Below are positions 1 through 6,626 of a DNA stretch of 9,052 nt, piece after piece (position 1 is the first letter of the stretch; each line of letters opens with the position of its first letter). The stretch spans positions 1 through 9,052 of the forward strand of contig JABGQJ010000283.1 of assembly GCA_018648945.1 (NCBI GenBank). Direction: 5' to 3'. The notes beneath the pieces are model-generated. The model was not told the DNA's origin and did not search any database. It was given only the letters and a program-made list of their open reading frames with translations. A program made the translations under genes and the position numbers. The stretch comes from Victivallales bacterium (GTDB lineage: Bacteria > Verrucomicrobiota > Lentisphaeria > Oligosphaerales > Lenti-02).

Positions 1-115
1 GAATCAGCGATTTGCCCGCGCCCGTCTCCCCGGTCACGGCATTGAGACCAGCGCCGAACTCAATGTCGAGCTCGACCACCAGGGCCAGATTGCGGATGTG
101 GAGACTCTCAAGCAC
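1..115 (-). CDS. recN: DNA repair protein RecN, N-terminal fragment (cut by window edge)
   Basis: RecN is an SMC-like ATPase that acts early in recombinational repair of double-strand breaks, in the cytoplasm on DNA. Only 38 codons are inside the window. Read from a GTG at 113-115 they give VLESLHIRNLALVVELDIEF, then a short stretch ending in the Walker A motif GETGAGKS near residues 29-36. The pattern of a short strand, N-L/F-A-L/I, acidic strand, F-G-x-G-L-N-x-(I/V)-T-G-E-T-G-A-G-K-S is the RecN N-terminus and places the P-loop at the usual distance from the start. The start is uncertain: the frame stays open upstream, but I see no better start codon and no convincing Shine-Dalgarno before the GTG. 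Same strand as the upstream exporter operon but 244 nt away, so it probably has its own promoter. I recognised no LexA-type box in the gap. Confidence 0.85.
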   Translation of the reverse strand, partial: MLESLHIRNLALVVELDIEFGAGLNAVTGETGAGKSLI

Positions 116-359
116 AGCGTCGGTCCATGGAGGAGATAGTGCGACGGGAGGTAATAAGGTTCCCCTCTCAGCTTTCGCCAGTCCCTTGGGTTCGAATCCT
201 GCTGTTGCTTGGTTGGTGACGAACACTTGGCCTGCCGATGCAAGAGCGGCGAAAGGCCGGTGTCCCCTGGCCCCCTCTCCCCCTACCCGTGCGCGGCGCG
301 GCGCAAGTTCGGGCTCTCTGTTCCCAAGGCTTGCTTTTGCGCCTCTGCGCGAGGGAGTC

Positions 360-1202
360 CTACAATTCCTGCGCGTTGAAGACGGCGATGGCGACGGCGA
401 GGAAGAGGCCGGTGTAGCCGAAGGTCCAGAAGGCGTAGCTGCCGACCCGGTGCCAGGGGACGTCGGGGTACATCAGCAAGCGCCAGAATGGCAGGTACTT
501 GGTGGGCAGGAAGGGATGGATGGCCGAAAGGAAGGGGATGCCGCCGACGATGTAGCTGCAGAAGTAGGACGTGCTGGTGAGGATGGCCGCCGAGGTGAAT
601 TGCCGAGTGGCCAGGCTGAGCATCAGAGCCAACGCTCCGACGGCCATCAGCATGGGCCAGGCAAAGAGATACGAGAGGAGAATCCGCCAGGGGACATCGC
701 TGGCCGGGTGGATGTAGACGCCGGGCTTGATCATGTACATGTGGCCCATGCCCACCAGGTCGCCGGTGGGTTTGAAAACCAGCGCGGAGACGGCGTAGCT
801 GGTGACCAGCAGGACAAGCAGCATGGCCCCGGAGTAGGCACAGAGCGAGACGAACTTGGCCAGGACAATCTGCCAACGGGACACGCTGCGGCAGGCCACT
901 AGCCGGGCCTGTCCCACCTCGATCTCCCCCGCCAGCAGATGGCAACCGAGGATCGTCAGCACCATGGGGAAGAGCACGAACATGCACGGGGCCAGGATGG
1001 TCTCCGTGTACACATAGGCGTTCACGAATTCGCTGATCAGGCGGTCTTCCAAGCCAGGCACAGCCTTGTGCCCGAACTTGCGGTTGCGCATGATGAAGGC
1101 GCAGACGAAGAGCAGGTTGATGAAGATGATGGCCCCGAAGCCCGCCAGACTGCGTTTCTGAGCAGTCAGCTTGCGCAGCTCAAAACGAATCAATGCGAAC
1201 AT
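360..1202 (-). CDS. ABC-2 type transporter permease (partner of the BcrA/LanF-like ATPase)
   Basis: Integral membrane subunit of a two-gene ABC exporter, 280 aa. Hydrophobic segments are visible at about residues 18-37, 65-90, 115-142, 170-197, 204-224 and 254-276, giving the six-helix fold of ABC-2 permeases. Between segments 2 and 3 lies an E-I-E-V-G-Q-A-R ... S-R-W-Q-I-V-L-A-K-F stretch (about 93-117), the cytoplasmic loop of this family that typically carries E-x-x-x-G and S-R-x-x-x-x-x-K and is thought to contact the ATPase. The ATG at 1200-1202 lies inside the 3' end of the ATPase gene (23-nt overlap) and is preceded by GGAGAGAGCG, a good ribosome-binding site, so the two are probably coupled. 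Substrate cannot be read from the sequence. The ATPase type suggests export of, or protection from, a peptide or lipid-cycle antimicrobial. Last gene of the operon; no clear terminator hairpin with a T-run follows the stop. Confidence 0.85.
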   Translation of the reverse strand: MFALIRFELRKLTAQKRSLAGFGAIIFINLLFVCAFIMRNRKFGHKAVPGLEDRLISEFVNAYVYTETILAPCMFVLFPMVLTILGCHLLAGEIEVGQARLVACRSVSRWQIVLAKFVSLCAYSGAMLLVLLVTSYAVSALVFKPTGDLVGMGHMYMIKPGVYIHPASDVPWRILLSYLFAWPMLMAVGALALMLSLATRQFTSAAILTSTSYFCSYIVGGIPFLSAIHPFLPTKYLPFWRLLMYPDVPWHRVGSYAFWTFGYTGLFLAVAIAVFNAQEL

Positions 1203-2133
1203 CGCTCTCTCCGCGTTCGGTGTGTTCCAGGAAGACCTCTTCCAGATTGCGGGTCCGTCGGCGGACCCGGTGGATGTCCACCCCGGCCTCCGTCAACTGG
1301 CGGACGACGGCGGGAACCCGGGCCTCGGGAAGCTTGAGGCGCAAGACCTGCCAGCTGTCCTCCCTGGCGTCCAGGCTTTCGAGACAGTCCCCAAGTGCTG
1401 CCTTGGCAACTGCCTCGGGGTCGGGCTGGATCAGGATCTCGACCTCCGCGTCCCGCCCCTGCAACTCCTCCATGCTCGCATCCATCACCTTCTCGCCGTG
1501 ATGCAGGATGAGCACACGGTCGCAGACCTGCTCGATCTCCCCAAGCAAGTGACTGGAGACCAGGACCGCGATGCCCCGTTCGCGGGCGATGCGCCGGATC
1601 AGAGAGCGCATGCCGGCGATGCCGTGGGGATCGAGCCCGTTGGTTGGCTCGTCGAGAATCAGCAACCTGGTATCCGGGAGCAGGGCCTGGGCGATCCCCA
1701 GGCGCTGCTTCATCCCGTAGGAAAATGTCCCCACCTTCTGGTCGGGGACCTGGGCCAGGCCCACCGCGCCCAGCGCTTCGAGAATGCGTTCGCGGGGCAG
1801 GGCTCGGGTCAAGGACACGAGATAGTGCAGGTTCTCAAAGGCGCTCAGGTAGGGGAAGAAGGTGGGGGCCTCCACCACCGCCCCGACTTCCCGGATGACC
1901 TGCCGTCGATCCGTGAACAGGTCCCGCCCGAAAATACGTACCGCGCCCGTGTTGGGCAGGGCGAGTCCGAGCACGATCCGGATCAGGGTGGTCTTGCCCG
2001 CGCCGTTGGGCCCGAGGAGGCCGAAGACCTGTCCTGCGTTCAGTTGCAGGCTGACGTCCCGCAGCACGTCGTGCTGCCCGTAGCGTTTGCAGAGCCCTTC
2101 GCAGACCAGAGCGGGATGGGCGTCGTCACTCAT
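1180..2133 (-). CDS. ABC transporter ATP-binding protein, BcrA/LanF-like
   Basis: Cytoplasmic ATPase that powers the adjacent permease, 317 aa. All nucleotide-binding motifs are present: Walker A GPNGAGKT (41-48), signature [10 protein letters not shown] (137-146), Walker B LLILDEP (157-163) followed by D-loop T-N-G-L-D, and switch His in VSSHLL (H195). The Q-loop position reads [20 protein letters not shown] (83-102), with Glu88 in place of Gln. This Glu form, with E-x-P-x-F/Y-x-P-x-L-x-x-x-E-N-L after it, is characteristic of bacitracin (BcrA) and lantibiotic-immunity (LanF) ATPases. Residues after about 225 form the C-terminal extension usual in drug- or peptide-export ATPases, ending [10 protein letters not shown]. 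The ATG overlaps the pseudopilin stop (ATGAGTGA, 8 nt), with GGAG 10 nt upstream of it. The pairing with the next gene makes a complete exporter. Family sure, substrate unknown. Confidence 0.92.
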   Translation of the reverse strand: MSDDAHPALVCEGLCKRYGQHDVLRDVSLQLNAGQVFGLLGPNGAGKTTLIRIVLGLALPNTGAVRIFGRDLFTDRRQVIREVGAVVEAPTFFPYLSAFENLHYLVSLTRALPRERILEALGAVGLAQVPDQKVGTFSYGMKQRLGIAQALLPDTRLLILDEPTNGLDPHGIAGMRSLIRRIARERGIAVLVSSHLLGEIEQVCDRVLILHHGEKVMDASMEELQGRDAEVEILIQPDPEAVAKAALGDCLESLDAREDSWQVLRLKLPEARVPAVVRQLTEAGVDIHRVRRRTRNLEEVFLEHTERGESDVRIDSF

Positions 2134-2647
2134 TGATCAGCATCTCCAGGGACTGGGTCACGCGACCGTCCGAATACAGGTAGTTGCGCCCGCTGGGGGG
2201 ATGGAACTTCTCGGCGTCCCCCAACAGTGGCGGTGCCAACTCGAGCCCCGCCACGCGCAAGGTCGCCCGGTCGATGAAGCGCCCGTTCAGGAAGGTATTC
2301 CACTCGTAGCTGGTGCCCTCGGTCTCGAACAGCCCTTCCTCTCCCTGATCGACGGGACAATGGTAGAGGCGGGGCTCTTGCGCGTGGCTCTTCAGGACCG
2401 TGCGCAGGCCAGGCAGGCCAAAGAGGGAGCCATCGCTGAGTCGCGAACAGCAAGGCAGATGATCCTTGGAGTCCCCCGCATAGAGGGTGATCGCGATCCC
2501 CAACTGGCGCAGGTTGCCCTTGCACTCCGTCTGCCGGGCTTTGTGCCGGGCCGAGGCCAGGGCTGGCAGGATCATTCCCGCCAGCACGGCGATGATGGCG
2601 ATGACCACGAGCAATTCGATCAGGGTGAACTCGGCGTGCGTCTTCAT
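2126..2647 (-). CDS. Type II secretion-like pseudopilin, prepilin N-terminal methylation domain with H-x-DG-type C-terminus
   Basis: A 173-aa protein starting MKTHAE then [19 protein letters not shown], the class III/type IV prepilin signal with cleavage expected after residue 6 and the conserved Glu at mature position 5 (E11). Residue -1 is Glu6 rather than the usual Gly; many pseudopilins of Lentisphaerota and relatives also lack that Gly. The rest matches the expanded PVC-type family: L-P-A-L-A-x-A-R-x-K-A-R-x-x-E-C-x-x-N-L-R-Q-L-G (27-50), a Y-H-C-P-V-D element (95-100) and a C-terminal [13 protein letters not shown] (149-161). These proteins sit in the inner membrane by the N-terminal helix, and their individual functions are mostly unknown. 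No other secretion genes are nearby, so it is an orphan pseudopilin. Its ATG overlaps the glycosyltransferase stop (ATGA), with a G-rich AGGGGGG upstream. Confidence 0.9.
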   Translation of the reverse strand: MKTHAEFTLIELLVVIAIIAVLAGMILPALASARHKARQTECKGNLRQLGIAITLYAGDSKDHLPCCSRLSDGSLFGLPGLRTVLKSHAQEPRLYHCPVDQGEEGLFETEGTSYEWNTFLNGRFIDRATLRVAGLELAPPLLGDAEKFHPPSGRNYLYSDGRVTQSLEMLINE

Positions 2648-3372
2648 CCCCCGTCCCCCCTGGTCCGCCGGTGAGCGATCAGCCGGCGACGGATGCCCAG
2701 GATCTCGAAGAACATAGACAGGGCGTGGTGCGGCATCACGCGACTGTCCCCTTGCTCGCGCCAGTGGATCGGCTCTTCCCGGATCCGCATCTGGTGCAGG
2801 TCGCGAGCCACCATGATCAGCTCCACATCAAAGGCGAAGCCGCGGCAGTGCATCTCCGGCGCGATCTCCTTGGCCCGGGCCGCACTGAGCAGCTTGAAGC
2901 CGCACTGCGAATCATACACGGTCAGGCCGGTGAGATTGGACACATAGGTCTGGTATACCCGGCCAATGAGATGTCGGAAGAAGGTGCGATCGACCCTCTT
3001 CTCTTCGGTCAGCAGACGAATCCCGAGCAGCAATTCCCGCCCTGCCCGCAGCTCCTCACTAGCCAGAAACGGCTGGAACTGCAGGGGGGAAGCGGCAAGA
3101 TCCGCATCCACATACCCCACCAAGGCACCGTCCGCCCGCTCGAAGCCACTGCGCACGGCGGCCCCCTTCCCCTGGTTGCGCTCGTGCTGGACCAGCACCA
3201 CCTCGGCCTGCGTGTCCGCCGCCAGATCCCGGACCACAGCCGCGGTGCGATCGCTGGACCCGTCGTCCACGAAGATCCACTGCCAGCCGAGCTCGACATG
3301 GGCTCGGACCAGGTCCAGCATCGGCCCCAACCGGGAGCCCTCGTTGTAGCATGGAATGACGACGCTTAGCAT
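2644..3372 (-). CDS. Glycosyltransferase family 2, dolichyl/polyprenyl-phosphate sugar synthase type
   Basis: Predicted to move a sugar from a nucleotide sugar to a polyprenyl phosphate on the cytoplasmic face of the membrane, 242 aa. GT-A fold motifs are clear: [10 protein letters not shown] (2-11), [10 protein letters not shown] (34-43), [12 protein letters not shown] (66-77), and the metal-binding D-A-D at 89-91 in GYVDADL. The second half, with [10 protein letters not shown] (153-162), RGFAFDVEL (177-185) and [12 protein letters not shown] (201-212), is the pattern of ALG5/DPG-synthase-like enzymes, where Q-C-G-F-K and F-D-V-E are hallmarks. Unlike eukaryotic ALG5 it has no N-terminal membrane anchor, and no C-terminal helices are seen, so it is a soluble or peripheral DPM1-like form. 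Start ATG has GGAG only 4-5 nt upstream, 9 nt after the aminopeptidase stop. The sugar and final glycan cannot be deduced; glucose or mannose are the family precedents. Confidence 0.9.
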   Translation of the reverse strand: MLSVVIPCYNEGSRLGPMLDLVRAHVELGWQWIFVDDGSSDRTAAVVRDLAADTQAEVVLVQHERNQGKGAAVRSGFERADGALVGYVDADLAASPLQFQPFLASEELRAGRELLLGIRLLTEEKRVDRTFFRHLIGRVYQTYVSNLTGLTVYDSQCGFKLLSAARAKEIAPEMHCRGFAFDVELIMVARDLHQMRIREEPIHWREQGDSRVMPHHALSMFFEILGIRRRLIAHRRTRGDGG

Positions 3373-3381
3373 GGTCTCCGC

Positions 3382-4830
3382 TCAGCGGGCGTCCGCCAGG
3401 AAGGCGCGATAGGCCTTGTAGGTCATGTAGGTGTCCAGTTTGCTCGCCACTTCCCAGGGCGCATGCATGCTGAGCACACCGACGCCGCAATCCACCACAT
3501 CCATCCCGTAGCGGGCCAGGAACATGGCGATGGTGCCGCCGCCGCCCTGGTCCACCTTGCCCAGTTCCGCCATCTGCCAGGCGACCCCGGCCGCGTCGAA
3601 GATGCGGCGGATCTCGGCCATGAACTCGGCTGAGGCATCGCTTGAGCCGCCCTTGCCACGGGAACCGGTGTATTTGGCGATGGCCACGCCGTGGTTGATC
3701 CGGGCGGCGTTGTTGGGGGAGCTGACGTCGGGGTAGTTCGGATCGTGCAGCACGTTCACATCGGCGGAGAGCATCCGGGACCGCTCCAGGCAGCGCCGCA
3801 GGGCGAGGCCGTCGTAGCCCCCCTCGGCCAGCGCCATCAGTTCGGCCACGCTATTCTCGAAGAAGGTGGAGTCCATGCCGGTGGCCCCGACCGAGCCGAT
3901 CTCCTCCTTGTCGCAGAGCAGCACGCCCGCCGTGTATTCGGGGGTCCCGTCGAGATCGATCAGGCCACGCAGCCCGGCATAGGCGCAGATGCGGTCGTCG
4001 TGCCCATAACCGAGGATCATGGAGGCGTCCAGCCCCAGCTCACGGGCGGGGCCAGCGGGGACGATCTCCAGTTCGGCGCTGGCGAAGTCTTCCTCCGTGA
4101 TGCCGTACTTCTCATTGAGGATACCGAGCAGGCGGGACTTCACCTTTTCTTTGACATCGTCGCCCGCGCCCGCATCGGGACGACTGGCCAGCAGAATATT
4201 CAGCCCCTCGCCGGAGATGCCTTCGGACAGTTTCTTCGCCGCTTGGTCCTTCCCCAGATGGGGCAGCAGGTCGGTGATGACGAAGACGGGGTCGGCGAGA
4301 TCCTCGCCAATCGTGATGGCGACCGTGTCGCCGTTCGGCTTCACCACGACGCCATGCAGAGCCAGGGGCATGGCGACCCATTGGTACTTCTTGATGCCCC
4401 CGTAGTAGTGGGTGTCCAGCAGCACCATCTCGCTGTCTTCGTAGATGGGATTGGGCTTGGCGTCGAGGCGCGGCGCATCGGTATGTCCACCCACCAGGTG
4501 CATCCCCTCGGCCAGGGGCTTGTTGCCCACCACGGCGAGGAACAGGGTCTTGCCTCGGCAACTGCGATAGACCTTGGCACCAGGCGCCAGCGCCGTGCCC
4601 GCCGCCCGGAGCTCGTCCATGTCCTGGAAGCCCTGGGCCTTGGCTTCGAGCACCGCAAGGTCATGCGCCTTCCGCTCGGTCTTGGCCTGGCTCAGGAAGT
4701 CCATGTACTGCCGGCAGTAGGCTTCGAGCTTGCGTTCCTCGGTCTTCTTGAGCGAGACGTAGGCATTCTCGTCCTTGCGGAACAGGCTCTTCGCTGCGGC
4801 CTTCGCGGCCTTGGTCTTCTTCGGGCTCAT
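3382..4830 (-). CDS. apeA: M18 family metalloaminopeptidase (type 1, ApeA-like)
   Basis: Zinc exopeptidase that removes N-terminal residues, often acidic in this family, from cytoplasmic peptides; 482 aa from the chosen start. Expected metal and catalytic residues are all recognisable: H116 and D118 in GGHTDAPRLD, D279 in GYGHDDRICAY, the E309-E310 pair in CDKEEIGSVGATG, D357 in SADVNVLHDPNY and H456 in SMHAPWE. The block Y-E-D-S-E-M-V-L-L-D-T-H-Y-Y-G-G-I-K-K-Y-Q (130-150) is diagnostic of the type 1 (Thermotoga/Borrelia-like) branch rather than Pseudomonas ApeB. I start it at the ATG 4828-4830, with GGAG about 10 nt upstream. An in-frame TTG at 4891-4893 would add 21 residues without family support. 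The first 20 residues are Lys/Ala-rich and look disordered. First gene of the five-gene minus operon; no functional link to the genes downstream is obvious. Confidence 0.95.
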   Translation of the reverse strand: MSPKKTKAAKAAAKSLFRKDENAYVSLKKTEERKLEAYCRQYMDFLSQAKTERKAHDLAVLEAKAQGFQDMDELRAAGTALAPGAKVYRSCRGKTLFLAVVGNKPLAEGMHLVGGHTDAPRLDAKPNPIYEDSEMVLLDTHYYGGIKKYQWVAMPLALHGVVVKPNGDTVAITIGEDLADPVFVITDLLPHLGKDQAAKKLSEGISGEGLNILLASRPDAGAGDDVKEKVKSRLLGILNEKYGITEEDFASAELEIVPAGPARELGLDASMILGYGHDDRICAYAGLRGLIDLDGTPEYTAGVLLCDKEEIGSVGATGMDSTFFENSVAELMALAEGGYDGLALRRCLERSRMLSADVNVLHDPNYPDVSSPNNAARINHGVAIAKYTGSRGKGGSSDASAEFMAEIRRIFDAAGVAWQMAELGKVDQGGGGTIAMFLARYGMDVVDCGVGVLSMHAPWEVASKLDTYMTYKAYRAFLADAR

Positions 4831-4883
4831 GGGGGGCGGCTCCAGATATCCGGCATCTTGGCGGGGGCACCGGCGGGTGGGCG

Positions 4884-4912
4884 TTGGGAACAACGGGTGA
4901 ACCTAGTATATT
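4884..4912 (+). promoter_or_regulatory. Putative sigma-70-type promoter for tmk-holB
   Basis: TTGGGA at 4884-4889, exactly 17 nt, then TATATT at 4907-4912. This matches four of six bases of the -35 consensus and five of six of the -10 at ideal spacing, in otherwise GC-rich DNA. Transcription would start near 4919, which excludes the TTG at 4916 as the tmk start and favours the TTG at 4964. The same A/T-rich segment read on the other strand offers TATACT (4910 to 4905) as a -10 for the minus operon, although no good -35 accompanies it. The -35 lies inside a small perfect inverted repeat, CGTTG-GGAA-CAACG (4882-4895). Prediction from sequence only. Confidence 0.5.
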
Positions 4913-4920
4913 CGGTTGAC

Positions 4921-4937
4921 TCCTGCAAGGTGCAGGA
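4921..4937. repeat. Perfect 7-bp inverted repeat in the divergent promoter region
   Basis: TCCTGCA-AGG-TGCAGGA, two exact 7-nt arms around a 3-nt spacer. It lies directly after the predicted tmk start point (+2 to +18) and also between the -10 and -35 positions of a minus-strand promoter using TATACT at 4905-4910. It could be an operator for a dimeric repressor acting on both directions, or a hairpin at the 5' end of the tmk mRNA. There is no direct evidence for either. Confidence 0.45.
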
Positions 4938-4963
4938 CCCGTCCCCTCAACCGCGAGTGTGCT

Positions 4964-5614
4964 TTGCGCCAAGTCCCAACGGAACCCGGCCTCCTCCTCA
5001 CCTTCGAAGGTCCCGAGGGGGCCGGAAAATCCACTCAGATCAGCCTGCTGGCCGATGTTCTGCGCCAACGGGACAGAAATGTGCTGACGACCCGCGAGCC
5101 GGGGGGCACTCCCCTGGGCGAGGAATTGCGGCGCCTCATCAAGCATTTCGGCGGGCCGGATTCCGTCTCGGACGAGGCGGAGTTGCTCATGTTCGGGGCC
5201 AGCCGGGCGCAACTCATGAGCCATGTGATCCAGCCGCACCTCGATGCGGGCGGGGTGGTTCTCTGCGACCGGTTCGCCGACTCCACGACCGTCTACCAAG
5301 GCCTTGCGCGGGGGCTGGATGCCGGCTTCATCGAACGCTTGCACGAGTTCACCCTCGGCCACCGCTGGCCCGATCTGACCATCCTCCTCGACGTGACCGT
5401 CGATACCGGCTTCGCCCGGGTCCACAGCCGCCAGGACGACGGCCCGGTGGACCGCATCGAGGCCGAGTCCCGGCAGTTCCACGAAGCGGTGCGCGAGGGC
5501 TTCCTGACTCTCGCCAAACGCCATCCGGAACGGTTTTTCGTGACCTCTGGCGAAGGGGATCCCGCCGCCATCCATCAGACCATCCTGGAGGCCCTCGACC
5601 ATGCCCTTGGCTGA
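4964..5614 (+). CDS. tmk: Thymidylate kinase
   Basis: Phosphorylates dTMP to dTDP with ATP in the cytoplasm, an essential step to dTTP; 216 aa from the chosen start, normal for the family (about 205-215). Motifs: P-loop FEGPEGAGKST (14-24), T-R-E-P-G-G-T-P-L-G-E-E-L-R dTMP-binding block, CDRFADSTTVYQG (the D-R-F/Y-x-x-S motif), and a lid with R-V-H-S-R-Q-D-D-G-P-V-D-R-I-E-A-E-S. The start is the weak point. There is no ATG before the P-loop; in-frame candidates are TTG at 4964 and TTG at 4916. The first gives the normal short lead before the P-loop and lies downstream of the predicted promoter, while the second would overlap it. Neither has a strong Shine-Dalgarno. The 3' end overlaps holB by 14 nt, the common bacterial tmk-holB arrangement. 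Confidence 0.95.
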   Translation: MRQVPTEPGLLLTFEGPEGAGKSTQISLLADVLRQRDRNVLTTREPGGTPLGEELRRLIKHFGGPDSVSDEAELLMFGASRAQLMSHVIQPHLDAGGVVLCDRFADSTTVYQGLARGLDAGFIERLHEFTLGHRWPDLTILLDVTVDTGFARVHSRQDDGPVDRIEAESRQFHEAVREGFLTLAKRHPERFFVTSGEGDPAAIHQTILEALDHALG

Positions 5615-6626
5615 GTTCCACGAACAGTTTCCTGGGCTCTGCGAGCGGCTGTGCCACACCAAGCGCAGAGACCGCATCGGCCAGGCCTACCTCTTCGAAG
5701 GCGACGACGTGGACCTGCTCGGTCGCTTTGCCACCGCCTGGCTGCAGGTCTGCGCCTGCAAGGAACCCGTCGAAGGCGATGCCTGCGGGGTCTGCAAGGA
5801 CTGCCGGCAACTGGCCGAGGGCAACTACAGCGAACGCAACGACCTGGTGCCGGAATCCAAGTCGCGCATGATCGTGGTAGACAAAATGCGCGAATTCGAG
5901 CACCAGATCAAGCTCTCCACCGGCCCTGACCGGTACAAGTTCGGGGTCATTGCCGAGGCCGACTGCCTCAACGAGCAAGCCCAGAACGCCTTTCTCAAGA
6001 CCCTTGAGGAACCCCCGCCGCGCACGGTACTGGTGCTCTACAGCGCCCGCCCGCGCCGGTTGCTGCCCACCATTCGCTCGCGCTGCCAGTTGGTCTCCCT
6101 GCGCACCAATCACAACCGCTACCCGCTCGCCTTCGAGCACGGCGTCTTCCCCATTCTCGGGTCGCTCCAGCCCGAGGCGGGAGCGGCGGTGGCGCTCAAG
6201 GGCGCCGGCCGGCTCCAAGCCGTGTACGCCACACTCCAGGCCGAGGCCGACGAGCAGATCGAGTCCGAGCGGGACGAACGCTGGGACAGCATCGCCGGGG
6301 ACGATCCCAAGCTCCGCAAGAAGCTTGAAGACCAGCGCAAGGCCCAGGTGCAAGCCGAATACCTCCGCCGGCGCGATGGCATCAACGATGCCATCCAGAC
6401 CTGGTTTCTCCAGCAGACGCTACGCGCCGCGGGCATCGGTGACGACGCCATCCCCCACCCCGAGATCCTGGCCATCGTCCCCGAGGAACTCCGCACCGTC
6501 CCCTCCTACGCGGGGGCCAACGCCGCCGTCGGCCACGTCGCCCACCTGATCCGTTGCCTTACCGCCAACGTTCCGGAGCATCTCGCCCTGGAGGCCTGCT
6601 GCCTCGAAATCACCCGCCGGAGCTAG
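5601..6626 (+). CDS. holB: DNA polymerase III, delta prime subunit (clamp loader)
   Basis: Stator subunit of the clamp loader that opens and places the beta sliding clamp at primer ends; 341 aa. The AAA+ core is visible: A-Y-L-F-E-G (29-34) aligns with the P-loop region but is followed by D-D-V-D-L and lacks the Lys, so this subunit should not bind ATP, as known for delta prime. The zinc module C53-x8-C62-x2-C65-x2-C68 has the same spacing as in E. coli delta prime. The region AEADCLNEQAQNAFLKTLEE (118-137) followed by PPP corresponds to the Walker B segment, and TIRSRCQ (157-163) holds the S-R-C sensor motif. Residues about 211-260 are a highly charged helix-rich stretch (Glu/Asp/Lys/Arg) longer than I expect at this place. 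ATG 5601 has TGGAGG 9 nt upstream, inside tmk. The stop interlocks with that of the convergent membrane-protein gene. Confidence 0.9.
   Translation: MPLAEFHEQFPGLCERLCHTKRRDRIGQAYLFEGDDVDLLGRFATAWLQVCACKEPVEGDACGVCKDCRQLAEGNYSERNDLVPESKSRMIVVDKMREFEHQIKLSTGPDRYKFGVIAEADCLNEQAQNAFLKTLEEPPPRTVLVLYSARPRRLLPTIRSRCQLVSLRTNHNRYPLAFEHGVFPILGSLQPEAGAAVALKGAGRLQAVYATLQAEADEQIESERDERWDSIAGDDPKLRKKLEDQRKAQVQAEYLRRRDGINDAIQTWFLQQTLRAAGIGDDAIPHPEILAIVPEELRTVPSYAGANAAVGHVAHLIRCLTANVPEHLALEACCLEITRRS

Noticed and set aside
172..255. Inverted arms CTTTCGCC (172-179) and GGCGAAAG (248-255) flanking the T-loop-like motif
   Set aside because: An 8-bp match at 68-nt separation is expected by chance in a gap of this size, and the intervening sequence does not fold into a recognisable RNA.
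305..359. Possible terminator after the permease (CCTC-GCGCA-GAGG on the minus strand)
   Set aside because: Only a 4-bp stem, and no T-run follows; not enough to call an intrinsic terminator.
12..902. A 296-codon open frame on the plus strand
   Set aside because: It is antisense to recN and the permease and is low-complexity (Gly/Asp/Glu/Gln-rich), typical of the complement of a GC-rich gene.
4891..4893. TTG as an upstream start for the M18 peptidase
   Set aside because: It would add 21 residues with no family counterpart and lies at the predicted promoter, while the ATG at 4830 has a suitable ribosome-binding site.
3691..5871. A 726-codon open frame on the plus strand
   Set aside because: It runs antisense to the M18 gene with all its catalytic motifs and then through tmk and the start of holB in another frame. 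Its composition changes abruptly to Arg/Pro-rich, and it has no recognisable motif. It is a by-product of high GC.
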